Shown here piece by piece: positions 27,407 through 36,591 of a DNA stretch of 64,000 nucleotides. Every line of letters begins with the position of its first letter. Position 1 is the stretch's first letter. The notes beneath the pieces were generated by a model that was not told the origin of the DNA, did not search any database, and worked only from the letters and a program-made list of their open reading frames with translations. The position numbers and the translations under genes were made by a program. Origin of the DNA: an uncultured Bacteroidia bacterium (GTDB lineage Bacteria > Bacteroidota > Bacteroidia > Bacteroidales > UBA932); the NCBI GenBank assembly GCA_902774145.1, contig CACYHC010000010.1, positions 25,607 through 89,606 of the forward strand, in the 5' to 3' direction.

Positions 27407-28387
27407 CTAGTATTTGACGTCGTTCCAACCAAAGGGGTGGGCGGCCAGCGGGAGCTTCGCCAGGGGGTGATAGTCCCCCGTCAGGCCCACCTGCTGCGCA
27501 TTGCGGATATCGTGCACAATCCGGATGCAAGGGAGCGCCTCGCTGATCCGGAAGCCCTTCCCCGCCAGAATATTCTCGTAACTCTTCGTGTGCAGCTCGG
27601 TAAAGCCCGCGCTGAACTCGAACTCGTCCCCGTCAATGGAGAGCGTACGGTAAGTCTTCTTCTCGCCCTGCACCGCATTGGGCGGCAGGCAGTCGGCATT
27701 GATACTGAGGAAATAGCGCACCCGGGCGCGCTTGAGTCCGAGGTAACCCGCCACGCGGTCGAAACTCATCACGTGCACGATATTCTCCTGCACCGGCCCG
27801 AAAATCCACTGCAGCATATCATAGAAATGCACACCGATGTTGGTGGCCACGCCGCCGCTCTTGTGGTTGTTGCCCTTCCAGGAAGAATAGTACCACTTCC
27901 CGCGGGAGGTGATATAGGTCAGGTCCACGTCATAAATCTTGTCCGCGGGCCCCTCCTCCACCTTTTTCTTGAGGGCGGCGATACTGTCGTGCAGGCGGAG
28001 CTGGAGGATGTTGTAGGCCTTGTGGCCCGTCTCCTCCTCTTCCCGCAGCAGCGCTTCCAGGTTCCAGGGATTCAGGACCACGGGCTTCTCGCAAATCACA
28101 TCGGCCCCCAGCCGCAGTCCGTACCGGATAAAGGCGTCGTGGGTGTAATTGGGGGTACAGATACTCATCCAGTCCACCGCCTCGGGCGTGCCCTTCACCT
28201 TGGAACAAAAGCGGTCGAACTGCTCCTGCTCCGTAAAGAACGAACAGTCCGGGAAGAAACTGTCCAGCCGTCCTACGCTGTCAAACTTGTCATACGCCGC
28301 CACCAGGCGGTTTCCGGTGTCGGCAATCGCCTTCAGGTGCCTCGGGGCGATATAGCCCGCCGCACCTACGAGTGCAAAATTCTTCAT
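27407..28387 (-). CDS. Gfo/Idh/MocA-family dehydrogenase, WbpB/WlbA-like
   Basis: A 326-residue NAD-dependent sugar dehydrogenase. The Rossmann start reads MKNFALVGAAGYIAPRHLKA; the Gfo/Idh catalytic segment is ICEKPVVLNPWNLEAL, followed by RGKWYYSSWKGNNHKSGGVATNIGVHFYDML. These match UDP-N-acetyl-2-amino-2-deoxyglucuronate dehydrogenases. The ATG at 28387 is preferred to an upstream TTG (28396), which overlaps the wzc stop. It lies 5 bases after wzc and 6 before the aminotransferase partner. Confidence 0.85.
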   Translation of the reverse strand: MKNFALVGAAGYIAPRHLKAIADTGNRLVAAYDKFDSVGRLDSFFPDCSFFTEQEQFDRFCSKVKGTPEAVDWMSICTPNYTHDAFIRYGLRLGADVICEKPVVLNPWNLEALLREEEETGHKAYNILQLRLHDSIAALKKKVEEGPADKIYDVDLTYITSRGKWYYSSWKGNNHKSGGVATNIGVHFYDMLQWIFGPVQENIVHVMSFDRVAGYLGLKRARVRYFLSINADCLPPNAVQGEKKTYRTLSIDGDEFEFSAGFTELHTKSYENILAGKGFRISEALPCIRIVHDIRNAQQVGLTGDYHPLAKLPLAAHPFGWNDVKY

Positions 28388-28392
28388 CTTTG

Positions 28393-30861
28393 TCAATGAT
28401 GCCTGTGATGTCTGTGTTTCCGGGGGTTGTCGGTCTCGTCGGCATTCTCCGCATCCGCACCATTGCCATACCCATAGCCGTAACCGTAGCCGTAGCCGTA
28501 GCCATATCCATAGCCGTAACCATATCCATAGCCGTAACCGTAACGGCCATAGTGGCTCAGCTGCTTGTAATTGATATCGTTGAGGATAATGGTCATGTTG
28601 GGGAATTCGCCGCGCTCCTTGAGGGCCTGCAGGTCGGGCAGCATCCGCTTGTCCACGTGGCCGGAACGCAGGACGAAGATGGACACGTCCGCAAAGCGCT
28701 TGATGACGGCGGCATCCGCTACCACGCCGGTCGGCACGGCATCCATAATGATGTAGTCATAGCGCCCGCGCAGCCACTCCATCAGGGCATCCATCCGGCT
28801 GCTGGACAGCAGTTCCGCAGGGTTGGGCGGGATGGGGCCGGCGGTAATGAGGTCCACGCCCGGCGCCACGATATCGCGCCGGATCAGTTCGTCAAAGTCC
28901 TCCACCTTACCCGAAAGATAATTGGAGAATCCGGTCTGCTTGCGCAGGTTGCAGTTCCGCGTCAGGGTACCCTTGCGCAGGTCCAGGTCCAGGAGAATCA
29001 CCCGCTTGTGCACCATCGCCAGACTCACCGCCACATTGGTGGCAATGAAGGTCTTTCCGGAATTCTCCATCAGGGACAGGAACAGGAAGGCCGTGGCGCG
29101 TCCCTCCTGGCCGGGCAAGTAATCCATATTGCTCCGGATAATCCGGAAGGCCTCGGACACCGCATCCCGCTGGTTCTCGCCGATAGCCACCGGGCGGGTA
29201 TCGTGGCGGGGCCGCGTGGGAATCTCGCCCAGGATGGGTATGTCCACGAAGTTCTCCACATCCTTGCGGTAACGCACCTGGGTATCCAGGGTCATCCGCA
29301 GGAAGAAATAGGCAATGGGAATCAGCAGGCCGATCAAGATGCCCGTCAGGAAATTCCGCCGGGTATTGGGGGCCACGGGATTGGGGTTCACCCGCGCCCG
29401 GTCAATCACCACCGCCTTGCCCTCGATGGAGGGCTGGCTAATCAGCAGTTCCTCGCGGCGGGAGAGGAGCGTCAGGTACAGCCCCTCCTTGATGCCCTGC
29501 ACACGGGTAATGTTGTCCAGGTACAACTGACTGGACGGCACGCTGCGGATCTTGTCCTGGGCCCTGCGATTCATCTCCTGCACCGTCCCGATCTTCTGCT
29601 GCAGGGCGTTGATGTACGAGGTCAGCAACTGGTTGAGGTTGCTCTTGAGCGTAGCCAGTTCCAGCTGCATGTTCTGCACCAGCGGGTTGTTGGTCGTCCC
29701 GGACTCCTTGTACTTGTCCAGTTTCAGCACCAGGAGGTTGAAATTGGCAATCGTGTTCCGGATGTTCTCGTCCTCGATATCCACCGTCACCGGAAACAGC
29801 ATATTCTCCGTATTGTCCCGGGTGAGGGACATCAGGTAACGGGCGTGGGAAATCTGGGCGTTGATGCGGTCGATCTCCTCCGCGGATTCGATGCTGGCGG
29901 CAAGGTAGGACTGCCCGTAATCCTCAACGTTCAGGATCTGGTTGTCCCGCTTGAAATTGGAAATCTGCGCCTCCTGCACCCCCAGTTCGTCATCCAGCTG
30001 CTCAATGCGCTTGTTGATGTACTCGGAGGTCTGGAGGATGGAATTCCGCTTCTCGTTGATGGTATTCTCGTTATAGACGGCAATAATCTCATTCAGTATG
30101 TCCGCCGCCCGCTCCGGAGAGGTGTCCGTCAGGGCCAGGTCCAGGATACCGTCGGAGGTCGTCTCGTGATTGATGCCCACGCGGGCGCGGTAGGCCGCCG
30201 CCACCTCATAGATGTTGCGGTGGGTCACCGTCACCGGGAAATCATAATAAAGCTCCCGCAGAGCCCAGGTGGGCTGCACCACCACACGGCCGATGCTGGT
30301 GGAAAGGGTGTCCCCCAGGCGGCCCACCACGGCCTCTTCATCCGCGATGGCCACCTTCACCAGGGAATCCGGGCTGACGGTCACCAGCAACCGCGCCTCG
30401 TCCCGCTCCCCCACATCCGGCAGGGACACGGCCACGGGCGACTCCTTGTAGAGGTCCTTCTGGCGCTTGACCAGACGGGTCTTGTAGCGGTAATCCATCC
30501 CCAGGTCCAGCCGCCGGGCCACGTCCAGCATGGCCGTCTCGCTCTTGATGATGAGGATTTCATCGTTCAGGGCCCCGGAAGTCATCCCGCGCCGGCGGAC
30601 CATCATCATCTGGTCCAGGGACATCGCGTTGTCCATGAGCGTGCGGCGGTCGCTGAAAATCTTAACCTTGGAGTGGCTCTCATACACGCGCGCCGCACGG
30701 TCGTTCATAAACCAGGCCACGCCCGCACCGATGGCCCCGCAAAGGAGCAGCCAGTGCAGGTTCCTCAGAATGGTAAAAACGACATCCTTGAAAGAAAGGG
30801 TATTCGCATCCTGCTTGTACAGGAAGGACATGTCGTTCATCGAATTGTCCGGCTGTGCCAT
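28393..30861 (-). CDS. wzc: Wzc-like polysaccharide co-polymerase / bacterial tyrosine kinase with (Tyr-Gly)n tail
   Basis: An 822-residue inner-membrane protein controlling polymer length and export. Two membrane segments (about residues 35-52 and 500-522) bracket a long periplasmic Wzz/GNVR part with coiled-coil content. The cytoplasmic kinase has a P-loop at about 596-603 (MENSGKTF), a Walker A' at about 617-626 (VILLDLDLRKG) and a Walker B at about 697-706 (YDYIIMDAVP). BY-kinases usually have PG before the SGK of the P-loop, here replaced by EN. The C-terminal tyrosine cluster is an unbroken run of 13 Tyr-Gly units after YGR (residues 771-799), followed by a His-rich end (RKHRHHRHH). It starts 3 bases after the broken wza gene. 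Confidence 0.9.
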   Translation of the reverse strand: MAQPDNSMNDMSFLYKQDANTLSFKDVVFTILRNLHWLLLCGAIGAGVAWFMNDRAARVYESHSKVKIFSDRRTLMDNAMSLDQMMMVRRRGMTSGALNDEILIIKSETAMLDVARRLDLGMDYRYKTRLVKRQKDLYKESPVAVSLPDVGERDEARLLVTVSPDSLVKVAIADEEAVVGRLGDTLSTSIGRVVVQPTWALRELYYDFPVTVTHRNIYEVAAAYRARVGINHETTSDGILDLALTDTSPERAADILNEIIAVYNENTINEKRNSILQTSEYINKRIEQLDDELGVQEAQISNFKRDNQILNVEDYGQSYLAASIESAEEIDRINAQISHARYLMSLTRDNTENMLFPVTVDIEDENIRNTIANFNLLVLKLDKYKESGTTNNPLVQNMQLELATLKSNLNQLLTSYINALQQKIGTVQEMNRRAQDKIRSVPSSQLYLDNITRVQGIKEGLYLTLLSRREELLISQPSIEGKAVVIDRARVNPNPVAPNTRRNFLTGILIGLLIPIAYFFLRMTLDTQVRYRKDVENFVDIPILGEIPTRPRHDTRPVAIGENQRDAVSEAFRIIRSNMDYLPGQEGRATAFLFLSLMENSGKTFIATNVAVSLAMVHKRVILLDLDLRKGTLTRNCNLRKQTGFSNYLSGKVEDFDELIRRDIVAPGVDLITAGPIPPNPAELLSSSRMDALMEWLRGRYDYIIMDAVPTGVVADAAVIKRFADVSIFVLRSGHVDKRMLPDLQALKERGEFPNMTIILNDINYKQLSHYGRYGYGYGYGYGYGYGYGYGYGYGYGYGNGADAENADETDNPRKHRHHRHH
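28465..28551 (-). repeat. (Tyr-Gly)13 coding repeat in wzc
   Basis: Thirteen hexanucleotide units of the form TAY GGN (28465-28542), plus YGR just before. Tyr codons alternate between TAT and TAC and Gly codons between GGC, GGT, GGA and GGG, so the DNA is not a perfect microsatellite. The protein repeat therefore seems kept by selection, though unit slippage remains possible. Confidence 0.9.
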
Positions 30862-30864
30862 AAC

Positions 30865-31589
30865 TTACTTTTTGTTTGTCACCAACAAGACTGTCGTGGT
30901 TATCAGCGTTGCAAAACTGGCAATGGAAGTGAGATACCCCAGCACCGTCAGGCCCTGGCTGGTGGACTCCATAAAGTTCTTGTAGCCGCGGTCGCGGGTG
31001 ATGATGAAGTCATTCTGCTGGAGCATAAAGAAGGGGTCGTCGAATACCTTGGAGGAGCGCGGGTCCAGGTAACGCATCACCATCTTGCCCTCCACCTCGC
31101 GCATCACCGCAATCTTGTTGCGGTTGGTGTACACGTTGAGGTCTCCCTGCCCAGGAAGAAAATCTTGAAGTTCTGGAAACGGACCATCACATAGGGGTCC
31201 GTCAAATAAGCCCCGTCCGTGAGCATCTTGGCAATTTTCTCCTGCAACTTCAGCCGGGTCAGGCCGGCGGCCCGGATCTTCCCCAGCACCGGGAGTTCGA
31301 TGTCCCCGTACTGGTCCACCAGGTAGCCCATGTAATTGTTCCCGTTACTTGAGTACATCACGTTTGACCCTCCCCTGTTGTAAAGGTTGAACGGTTCGGC
31401 CAGTTCCTTGTCAAAACAGGAAACGATGATGGTCAACTCGTCGTAGGGGCTGATTACCGCCTCAAACTTGTTTTCCAACTCAATCTGCGTCCCGTGCGTC
31501 ATATCCTGCAGGTACGCCACCTGCTTGGTGGTCACGCAGGAAACCGGCAACAGGAGGCCCAGCCATAAAGGGAAAAGGTATTTTCTCAT
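30865..31589 (-). pseudogene. wza: Wza-like polysaccharide export lipoprotein, broken by an out-of-frame internal deletion
   Basis: The 5' part encodes a lipoprotein signal (MRKYLFPLWLGLLLPVSC), then the poly-export domain (ISPYDELTIIVSCFDKELA, GYLVDQYGDIELPVLGKI, LTDPYVMVRFQNFKIFFLG). Right after FFLG, at about 31140-31155, the frame runs into unrelated residues and stops after CTPTATRLR. In another frame the 3' part continues as GDLNVYTNRNKIAVMREVEG, DPFFMLQQNDFII and a terminal membrane helix (TVLGYLTSIASFATLITTTVLL). Intact family members have about 24 more residues (an EV..PG.....R.TI.EALA.A-like segment) between these parts. So roughly 70 bases are missing, not a multiple of three. Outer-membrane export would need another Wza, or the assembly is wrong here. 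Confidence 0.8.
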
Positions 31590-31610
31590 TTCAAACTTCT
31601 GATAAGTTCG

Positions 31611-31618
31611 CAAAGTTA
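31611..31618 (-). promoter_or_regulatory. Putative internal promoter (-7 element) before wza/wzc
   Basis: TAACTTTG on the - strand, exact TAnnTTTG match, 21 bases upstream of the wza start and overlapping the stop codon of the epimerase gene. It could give the export/kinase genes and the two genes after them their own transcript. The -33 region is not convincing. Confidence 0.4.
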
Positions 31619-32758
31619 ACATTTTTCTTTCAAATATGCGTCAATGGCATCGAGAATCCGCTCCGCTGCGTGCGCATCGCCAAAGAGCGGCGGGAAAGCC
31701 ACACTGCGGTCCTTGAGATCCTCGTATGCCCGCACAATGGCCACGGCATCGGCATCCGCCAGCACCCCCGCCCGGCTTTCGATGATTTCCACCCACTCGG
31801 TTTCCCGGCGGAGGATGACGGTGGGTGTCCCGTAGAAAAAGGCCTCCTTCTGCACCCCGCCGCTGTCCGTCAGCACCACCCGCGCCTGCTGCTCCAGCAC
31901 AATCACCTCAAAGAACGATACCGGCGGCAGCAGATGGACGCGCGGATGGGCTTCCAGCTGCGCCCGCAACTGCGGCGGCAGATTCCGTTCCAGCAGTTTG
32001 CGGGTCCGCGGATGCAGGGGCAGCACCACCGCCAGCTCTTCCGCAATCTCCAGCAAGGCCGCCACGATGGCGGAGAGGCGCTCCGGGCTGTCGGTATTGA
32101 CCGGCCGGTGAATCGTCGCCAGCACGAATGTCCCGGGTTCCAGTTGCAGGCGCTGCAGGATATCGCAGCCGGAGAGCGCCAGCGGGGCAAAGTAGCGGGC
32201 ATTGTCGTACATCACATCCCCGGAGAGAACCACGCGCCGCCCCCGCCCTCCCGTGAACACAGCCGGGGAATCGCAAAGCCCTTCCCGCCTCAAATTGTCC
32301 ACCGCCGTCTGCGTGGGGGCAAAGAGCAGGGAGGAGAGATGGTCGCAGACAATGCGGTTCTGCTCCTCGGGCATCGCCATTGCAAAGGAGCGCAGGCCCG
32401 CTTCTATATGGAAGACCGGCACCCCCAGCTTGGCGGCCGCCACAGCCCCGGCCAGGGTGGAATTCGTATCCCCATAGAGCACCACGCCGTCAAAGGGCTC
32501 CGCCTGCAGCACCTGCTCGATGCCCACGGTCATTTTGGCCGTCTGCACGCCGTGCGGGCCCGATCCCACGCCCAGGTTGTAATCCGGCGCGGGAATGCCC
32601 AGTTCCCGGAAAAAGACCTCGGACATCTCTGCATCGTAATGCTGCCCGGTATGCAGGATTTTCTCCTCCATTTCCGGGCGGGCGGCCAGTGCGCGGGAGA
32701 GCGCCGCCGCCTTGATGATCTGCGGCCGTGCGCCTATCACCGTAAGTAACTTAATCAT
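31616..32758 (-). CDS. wecB: UDP-N-acetylglucosamine 2-epimerase family (WecB/WbpI-like)
   Basis: A 380-residue GT-B-fold epimerase inverting C2 of a UDP-HexNAc. VIGARPQIIKAAALSRAL at the N-terminus, GVVLYGDTNSTLAGAVAA, HIEAGLRSFAMAMPEEQNRI and VLTDSGGVQKEAFFYGTP are diagnostic. In a locus with WbpB- and WbpE-like genes the substrate could be the diacetamido-uronate used by WbpI rather than UDP-GlcNAc; sequence reading alone cannot tell. It overlaps the upstream deacetylase-like gene by 8 bases. Confidence 0.88.
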   Translation of the reverse strand: MIKLLTVIGARPQIIKAAALSRALAARPEMEEKILHTGQHYDAEMSEVFFRELGIPAPDYNLGVGSGPHGVQTAKMTVGIEQVLQAEPFDGVVLYGDTNSTLAGAVAAAKLGVPVFHIEAGLRSFAMAMPEEQNRIVCDHLSSLLFAPTQTAVDNLRREGLCDSPAVFTGGRGRRVVLSGDVMYDNARYFAPLALSGCDILQRLQLEPGTFVLATIHRPVNTDSPERLSAIVAALLEIAEELAVVLPLHPRTRKLLERNLPPQLRAQLEAHPRVHLLPPVSFFEVIVLEQQARVVLTDSGGVQKEAFFYGTPTVILRRETEWVEIIESRAGVLADADAVAIVRAYEDLKDRSVAFPPLFGDAHAAERILDAIDAYLKEKC

Positions 32759-33533
32759 ACTTCACCAGAAAATATTTCACCAGATTCTTGGCCTTCTGCA
32801 GGACCAGTTCCTTCATCCAGGGGAACTTGCCCGAGCACCAGCGCTGGGGATGGGTGGTCAGCATCAGCCTGGGGGGGAAGGTCCCCTGCTCCAGCGCCCG
32901 GAGGATATCGTCCGTCCCGTGATACACCAGACCCCGGCGCTGCCATTCGTCCTGGTAGCGCTCAATCCGGTCCCGGCGGCTCACCCGGAAGCCGTCCCAG
33001 CGCCGTCCGGTATCGGTCAGATAAAAGACCTCGGAAAAATCTATATCAAAATACGGCTCCCCCAGAAGGCCGTAGTCCCGGTAATCCGCGCCGCCCTGCG
33101 CCCAGAGCGTCCGGCTGTCCCAGGAAGACCGGGGGCTCCCGTGCATACATACCGTCTGCACGGGGACCAGGGCCCTGAGCCGGGTTAGGTTCCGCTCAAA
33201 ATCCCGGAGCGCGGCTTCCCTGTTCCCTTTACAAGTGGTGAGGGATTCATAATGATAGCCCACTTCGTGCCCCATCGCGGCAATCTCCCGGATGACGGAG
33301 TCGTCCCAACTCTCGGGCACCGCCCGAAAATAATAGGAGGCCCACATTCCCTCCTCCTGCTCAATCCGGGCGATGGCCAGGGAACGGCCGGGCCGGAGGT
33401 CCACATCGTGCCGCAGCAGCACAAAACGCTCCGGGAGGCCGCCCTGCAGATAACGCACAAAGGGAAGGCCGGCATAGCCCGCCTCCCGAAACGCCCCCAA
33501 CAGCCGCCGATACTTCTCCTGCGTAAAATCCAT
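32751..33533 (-). CDS. Polysaccharide deacetylase-like (NodB-fold) protein
   Basis: A 260-residue cytoplasmic protein without signal peptide. RFVLLRHDVDLRPGRSLAIARIE contains the HD pair of a metal-binding carbohydrate-esterase-4-like fold; EVGYHYESLTT, TVCMHGSPRSSWD and MLTTHPQRW give further His residues in the order expected of deacetylase-like proteins. Being cytoplasmic and beside sugar-nucleotide genes it may act on an activated sugar or lipid-linked intermediate, but activity is not established. It overlaps wecB by 8 bases and follows the FdtB-like gene by 3. Confidence 0.65.
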   Translation of the reverse strand: MDFTQEKYRRLLGAFREAGYAGLPFVRYLQGGLPERFVLLRHDVDLRPGRSLAIARIEQEEGMWASYYFRAVPESWDDSVIREIAAMGHEVGYHYESLTTCKGNREAALRDFERNLTRLRALVPVQTVCMHGSPRSSWDSRTLWAQGGADYRDYGLLGEPYFDIDFSEVFYLTDTGRRWDGFRVSRRDRIERYQDEWQRRGLVYHGTDDILRALEQGTFPPRLMLTTHPQRWCSGKFPWMKELVLQKAKNLVKYFLVKYD

Positions 33534-33536
33534 CGC

Positions 33537-34655
33537 TTAGAATGTATTGACGCGCTTCACCACCTCCGCCGCCTCTTCCAGCGTAATCGCCGGGCCGATG
33601 GGAAGGGAAAGCTCCTCGTCGGCCATCCGCTCGGTCACAGGCAGGCGCAACTGCGGCGTATTCCAACGCTCCTTCGCGTAACATTCCTGGCGGTGCGGGG
33701 GGATGGGATAGTGAATGACGGTACCGATACCGCTCTGCTCCAGAAAATTGTGTAAACTGTCCCGCTTGCCGTCCCCCACCAGCACCGGGAAAAGATGATA
33801 GACATTCTGCGGGTCCGGCAGCCTTTCGGGGAGCGTCACCAGCGGATGGTCTATATGATCGTAATAGTATGCCGCAATCTGCTGACGATGCGCATTGTCC
33901 TGCTCCAGATATCGGAGTTTCACATCCAGCACCGCCGCCTGTATCTCGTCCAGACGGCTGTTGCGGCCGGTATATTGGAACACATATTTTTTCTGGCTGC
34001 CGTAGTTGGCCAGGGCCCGCACCGCGGCCGCCAGGTCAGGGTCGTCCGTCGTCACCGCGCCACCATCGCCCAAAGCCCCAAGGTTCTTGCCGGGATAGAA
34101 GGAATGTCCCGCCGCATCGCCGATAGAACCGGTTACCCGGCCATCCGCATATTTGCATCCGTGCGCCTGCGCATTGTCTTCTACGAGCTTGAGCCCGTAC
34201 TTTTTGCAGATTGCGCCTATCCTCTCCGTATAAGCGCAACGCCCGTACAGGTGCACGAGGGCCACCGCCTTCGTCCGCGGCGTAATGCGCGCCTCGATGG
34301 CCGCATCGTCAATTTCCAATGTCTTCCACCTGGGCTCCACCGGCACCGGCACCAGTCCGTTCTCCGTAATCGCCAACAGCGTAGCGATATAGGTATTCGC
34401 GGGGACAATCACTTCGTCTCCGGGCGCCATCACCCCCAGTTCGATATACGCCCGGAAGATCCAAATCAGCGCATCCAGCCCATTGGCACAACCTACGCAG
34501 TGCCGCGTGCCGATATATTCCGCATAATGCTGCTCGAACGCGGCATTCTCCTGCCCCTGCAGGTACCAGCCGCTGCGCACCACCCGCTGTACCGCCGCCT
34601 CAATCTCTGCCCCATGCAGGGCAGTCACGTCTTTCAAACTTAAAAATGGAATCAT
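33537..34655 (-). CDS. fdtB: DegT/DnrJ-family aminotransferase, FdtB/QdtB-like
   Basis: A 372-residue PLP enzyme. The PLP lysine is in [52 protein letters not shown] and [11 protein letters not shown] are family landmarks. The N-terminus ([20 protein letters not shown]) and overall pattern resemble FdtB/QdtB, which make dTDP-3-amino-3,6-dideoxyhexoses. The partner enzymes FdtA-like and FdtC-like lie just upstream (35720-36985), supporting dTDP-Fuc3NAc or Qui3NAc synthesis. GC content is high through the gene, but its first dozen codons are already AT-rich, so the composition boundary falls at its 5' end. Overlaps the acyltransferase gene by 4 bases. Confidence 0.82.
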   Translation of the reverse strand: MIPFLSLKDVTALHGAEIEAAVQRVVRSGWYLQGQENAAFEQHYAEYIGTRHCVGCANGLDALIWIFRAYIELGVMAPGDEVIVPANTYIATLLAITENGLVPVPVEPRWKTLEIDDAAIEARITPRTKAVALVHLYGRCAYTERIGAICKKYGLKLVEDNAQAHGCKYADGRVTGSIGDAAGHSFYPGKNLGALGDGGAVTTDDPDLAAAVRALANYGSQKKYVFQYTGRNSRLDEIQAAVLDVKLRYLEQDNAHRQQIAAYYYDHIDHPLVTLPERLPDPQNVYHLFPVLVGDGKRDSLHNFLEQSGIGTVIHYPIPPHRQECYAKERWNTPQLRLPVTERMADEELSLPIGPAITLEEAAEVVKRVNTF

Positions 34656-35716
34656 GTAATCTTAGGATACTTTGTTATAATTGATACCGGCGAGCAACAA
34701 TACGCCACAAAAACCACCACCACAGTACACACTCCATATATCACCAGACCTGGCCAGGACCAACCTGCGTGGGTATAAAGCATCGACAGCAGCATAATCA
34801 CCAATATCTGTACCACATAAATCTCATATGATATAGATCCCAGCCAGCGGCAAACCCTGTTTTCCAACGACAATACCGGCTTCCGTGAAATTTGGTTCAA
34901 TATCAACATCGCGCCGACGCCCGCCATAAACTCAATCCGCATCGGTGCTGGAATATACTTCCCATAAATCCCAGACAAAAGGAACAGCCCCCAAGCAAAC
35001 ACTGCCAGCACACGATTCTCTGCTATTCGGGTTAGCACACCATTCCCCTGCCGCCAAAGCATGCCCAACCACACCCCGAAAAACAAACAATCAAAAGCCG
35101 TCACACTCACAAATCGATATGCAAATGCATCCTTACCAACTACCACATATAGTCCCCATTTCAACAAAGCCCAGCTCACAGCAATCCCCGCCGCCAACCT
35201 TTTCTTTCCTCCATACAACGGAAACAACGCATAAAACAAAACGATTACCCCCACAAACCATAAATGCACCAACGGCAATACGCCATCAATACCAGAAGCG
35301 GCAAACGGCACCTGCGGAATCATAAGCACATAATACCACAGCCCCGCATTCACCACATCACTTACTCTCCCCAGAAGAATAAAGGCCAGAACTGAAACCG
35401 CGATATAACCATAATACAGCGGCAGAATCTTCCGCGCCCGTTTCCTGTAATAGGCCCGCGGCGATTTCAACACCCCATCACTTTTATAACCAGCCAAAAA
35501 TCCGCTTAGGACAAAGAATATATATGCACAACACTCTGGCCAACGGATGGACAACAAGCCCCCCCATTCGCAAAAATCCGGCTGAGGTATATGTCCCCAC
35601 AGCAAAATCAATGCACATATCGCCCTCAACCCGTCAAGGCCGGCAAGATAATTCTCTTTTCTCAACGGCAAGTATAACGATCCCCAGTCTTTTATCAAAA
35701 ATCGCCTATAAGTCAC
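34652..35716 (-). CDS. Acyltransferase-3 family membrane protein (OafA-like)
   Basis: A 354-residue integral membrane protein with about ten helices. It has the family start [21 protein letters not shown] with the catalytic-type His, [11 protein letters not shown] and [17 protein letters not shown]. Such proteins O-acetylate or otherwise acylate surface polysaccharides at the membrane. First gene on the AT-rich side of the composition boundary. Overlaps fdtB by 4 bases and follows fdtC by 3. Confidence 0.88.
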   Translation of the reverse strand: MTYRRFLIKDWGSLYLPLRKENYLAGLDGLRAICALILLWGHIPQPDFCEWGGLLSIRWPECCAYIFFVLSGFLAGYKSDGVLKSPRAYYRKRARKILPLYYGYIAVSVLAFILLGRVSDVVNAGLWYYVLMIPQVPFAASGIDGVLPLVHLWFVGVIVLFYALFPLYGGKKRLAAGIAVSWALLKWGLYVVVGKDAFAYRFVSVTAFDCLFFGVWLGMLWRQGNGVLTRIAENRVLAVFAWGLFLLSGIYGKYIPAPMRIEFMAGVGAMLILNQISRKPVLSLENRVCRWLGSISYEIYVVQILVIMLLSMLYTHAGWSWPGLVIYGVCTVVVVFVAYCCSPVSIITKYPKIT

Positions 35717-35719
35717 CTA

Positions 35720-36172
35720 TCATAGTTCCCTCACAAACCTGGCTGGATTACCCATCCACAATTCTCCTGCGGGGACATTCTTCGTCACAACAGAGCCTGC
35801 TCCAACCAGCGCATTTTCCCCGATAGTAATACCGGGGAGCAACACGCTCCCAGCACCCACAGACGCACCTCGGCAAACTTTGGTTCGTAATAGTTTCCAA
35901 TCCTTGTTTCCGGACCGGGGAAAATTATCGTTGGTAAATGTGACATTAGCCCCTATCATCACTCCATCTTCCAACTCAATGCCGTCCCAAATCTGAACGC
36001 CGCACTTCACTGTAACATTATTCCCAATTTTCACATCGTTCTCTATGAAACAATGTGAACAGATATTGCAATTCTCGCCTATCTTCGCCCCAGGCAAAAC
36101 CACGCAATATTGCCAAATATTGGTGCTTTCTGGAATATTCTGGCACAAGCAATCGCACAACGGATGTATCAT
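35720..36172 (-). CDS. fdtC: Left-handed beta-helix N-acetyltransferase, FdtC-like
   Basis: A 150-residue hexapeptide-repeat transferase ([28 protein letters not shown], read in six-residue steps), with [10 protein letters not shown] and [25 protein letters not shown] at the end. This is the small acetyltransferase seen next to FdtA/FdtB or QdtA/QdtB. It should acetylate the 3-amino group of dTDP-Fuc3N-type sugars. Its start overlaps the fdtA-like gene by 4 bases. Confidence 0.82.
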   Translation of the reverse strand: MIHPLCDCLCQNIPESTNIWQYCVVLPGAKIGENCNICSHCFIENDVKIGNNVTVKCGVQIWDGIELEDGVMIGANVTFTNDNFPRSGNKDWKLLRTKVCRGASVGAGSVLLPGITIGENALVGAGSVVTKNVPAGELWMGNPARFVREL

Positions 36173-36591
36173 ATTTCTTCTCTATATTTCAGGAAAGCCT
36201 CATATTCTCGGATATAGTCTTCCGCCTTATACACTTCAGACGCCAGGACCATACAAACTGCACCAGAGGAGAAATCATCCAAGTCCCTCCATAGACCCGG
36301 CTTCACAAGTAAACCTTGATAAGGCCGATTCAAGAAGAAAGAACGTTTCTCTAAGCCATCATCAAGCGTTACTCGAAAAGAACCGGATGCGGCAACAATC
36401 AACTGCTCTAACTCACGATGCGCATGCGACCCGCGAGCTTCTCCACCAGGAACATCATAAAGGTAATAGACCCGCTTCACGTCAAAGGGCAAGGTCTTTC
36501 CGTTCTCCACCACGGAAATGTTTCCCTTCCGGTCACTATGATGCTTGTCCAGTTCTATTACCGAACAATCGGACACGTTATATTTTTCCAC
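36169..36591 (-). CDS. fdtA: FdtA/WxcM-like cupin sugar 3,4-ketoisomerase, copy 1
   Basis: A 140-residue cupin. [24 protein letters not shown] contains the HAH catalytic motif of the FdtA/TylM3-like dTDP-4-keto-6-deoxyglucose isomerases, followed by [13 protein letters not shown] and [26 protein letters not shown]. It begins with GTG at 36591; no ATG occurs before the conserved region. It overlaps the paralogue upstream by 14 bases. It likely makes the 3-keto sugar that FdtB aminates. Confidence 0.85.
   Translation of the reverse strand: MEKYNVSDCSVIELDKHHSDRKGNISVVENGKTLPFDVKRVYYLYDVPGGEARGSHAHRELEQLIVAASGSFRVTLDDGLEKRSFFLNRPYQGLLVKPGLWRDLDDFSSGAVCMVLASEVYKAEDYIREYEAFLKYREEI

Noticed and set aside
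24524-28399. A 1291-codon + strand frame and other long frames opposite real genes
   Set aside because: They are antisense shadows in GC-rich DNA; the - strand carries tyrS, aminotransferase and dehydrogenase motifs.
28465-28551. Hexanucleotide tract as a non-coding microsatellite or CRISPR
   Set aside because: It is in frame with wzc and encodes a regular Tyr-Gly tail expected of the kinase C-terminus.
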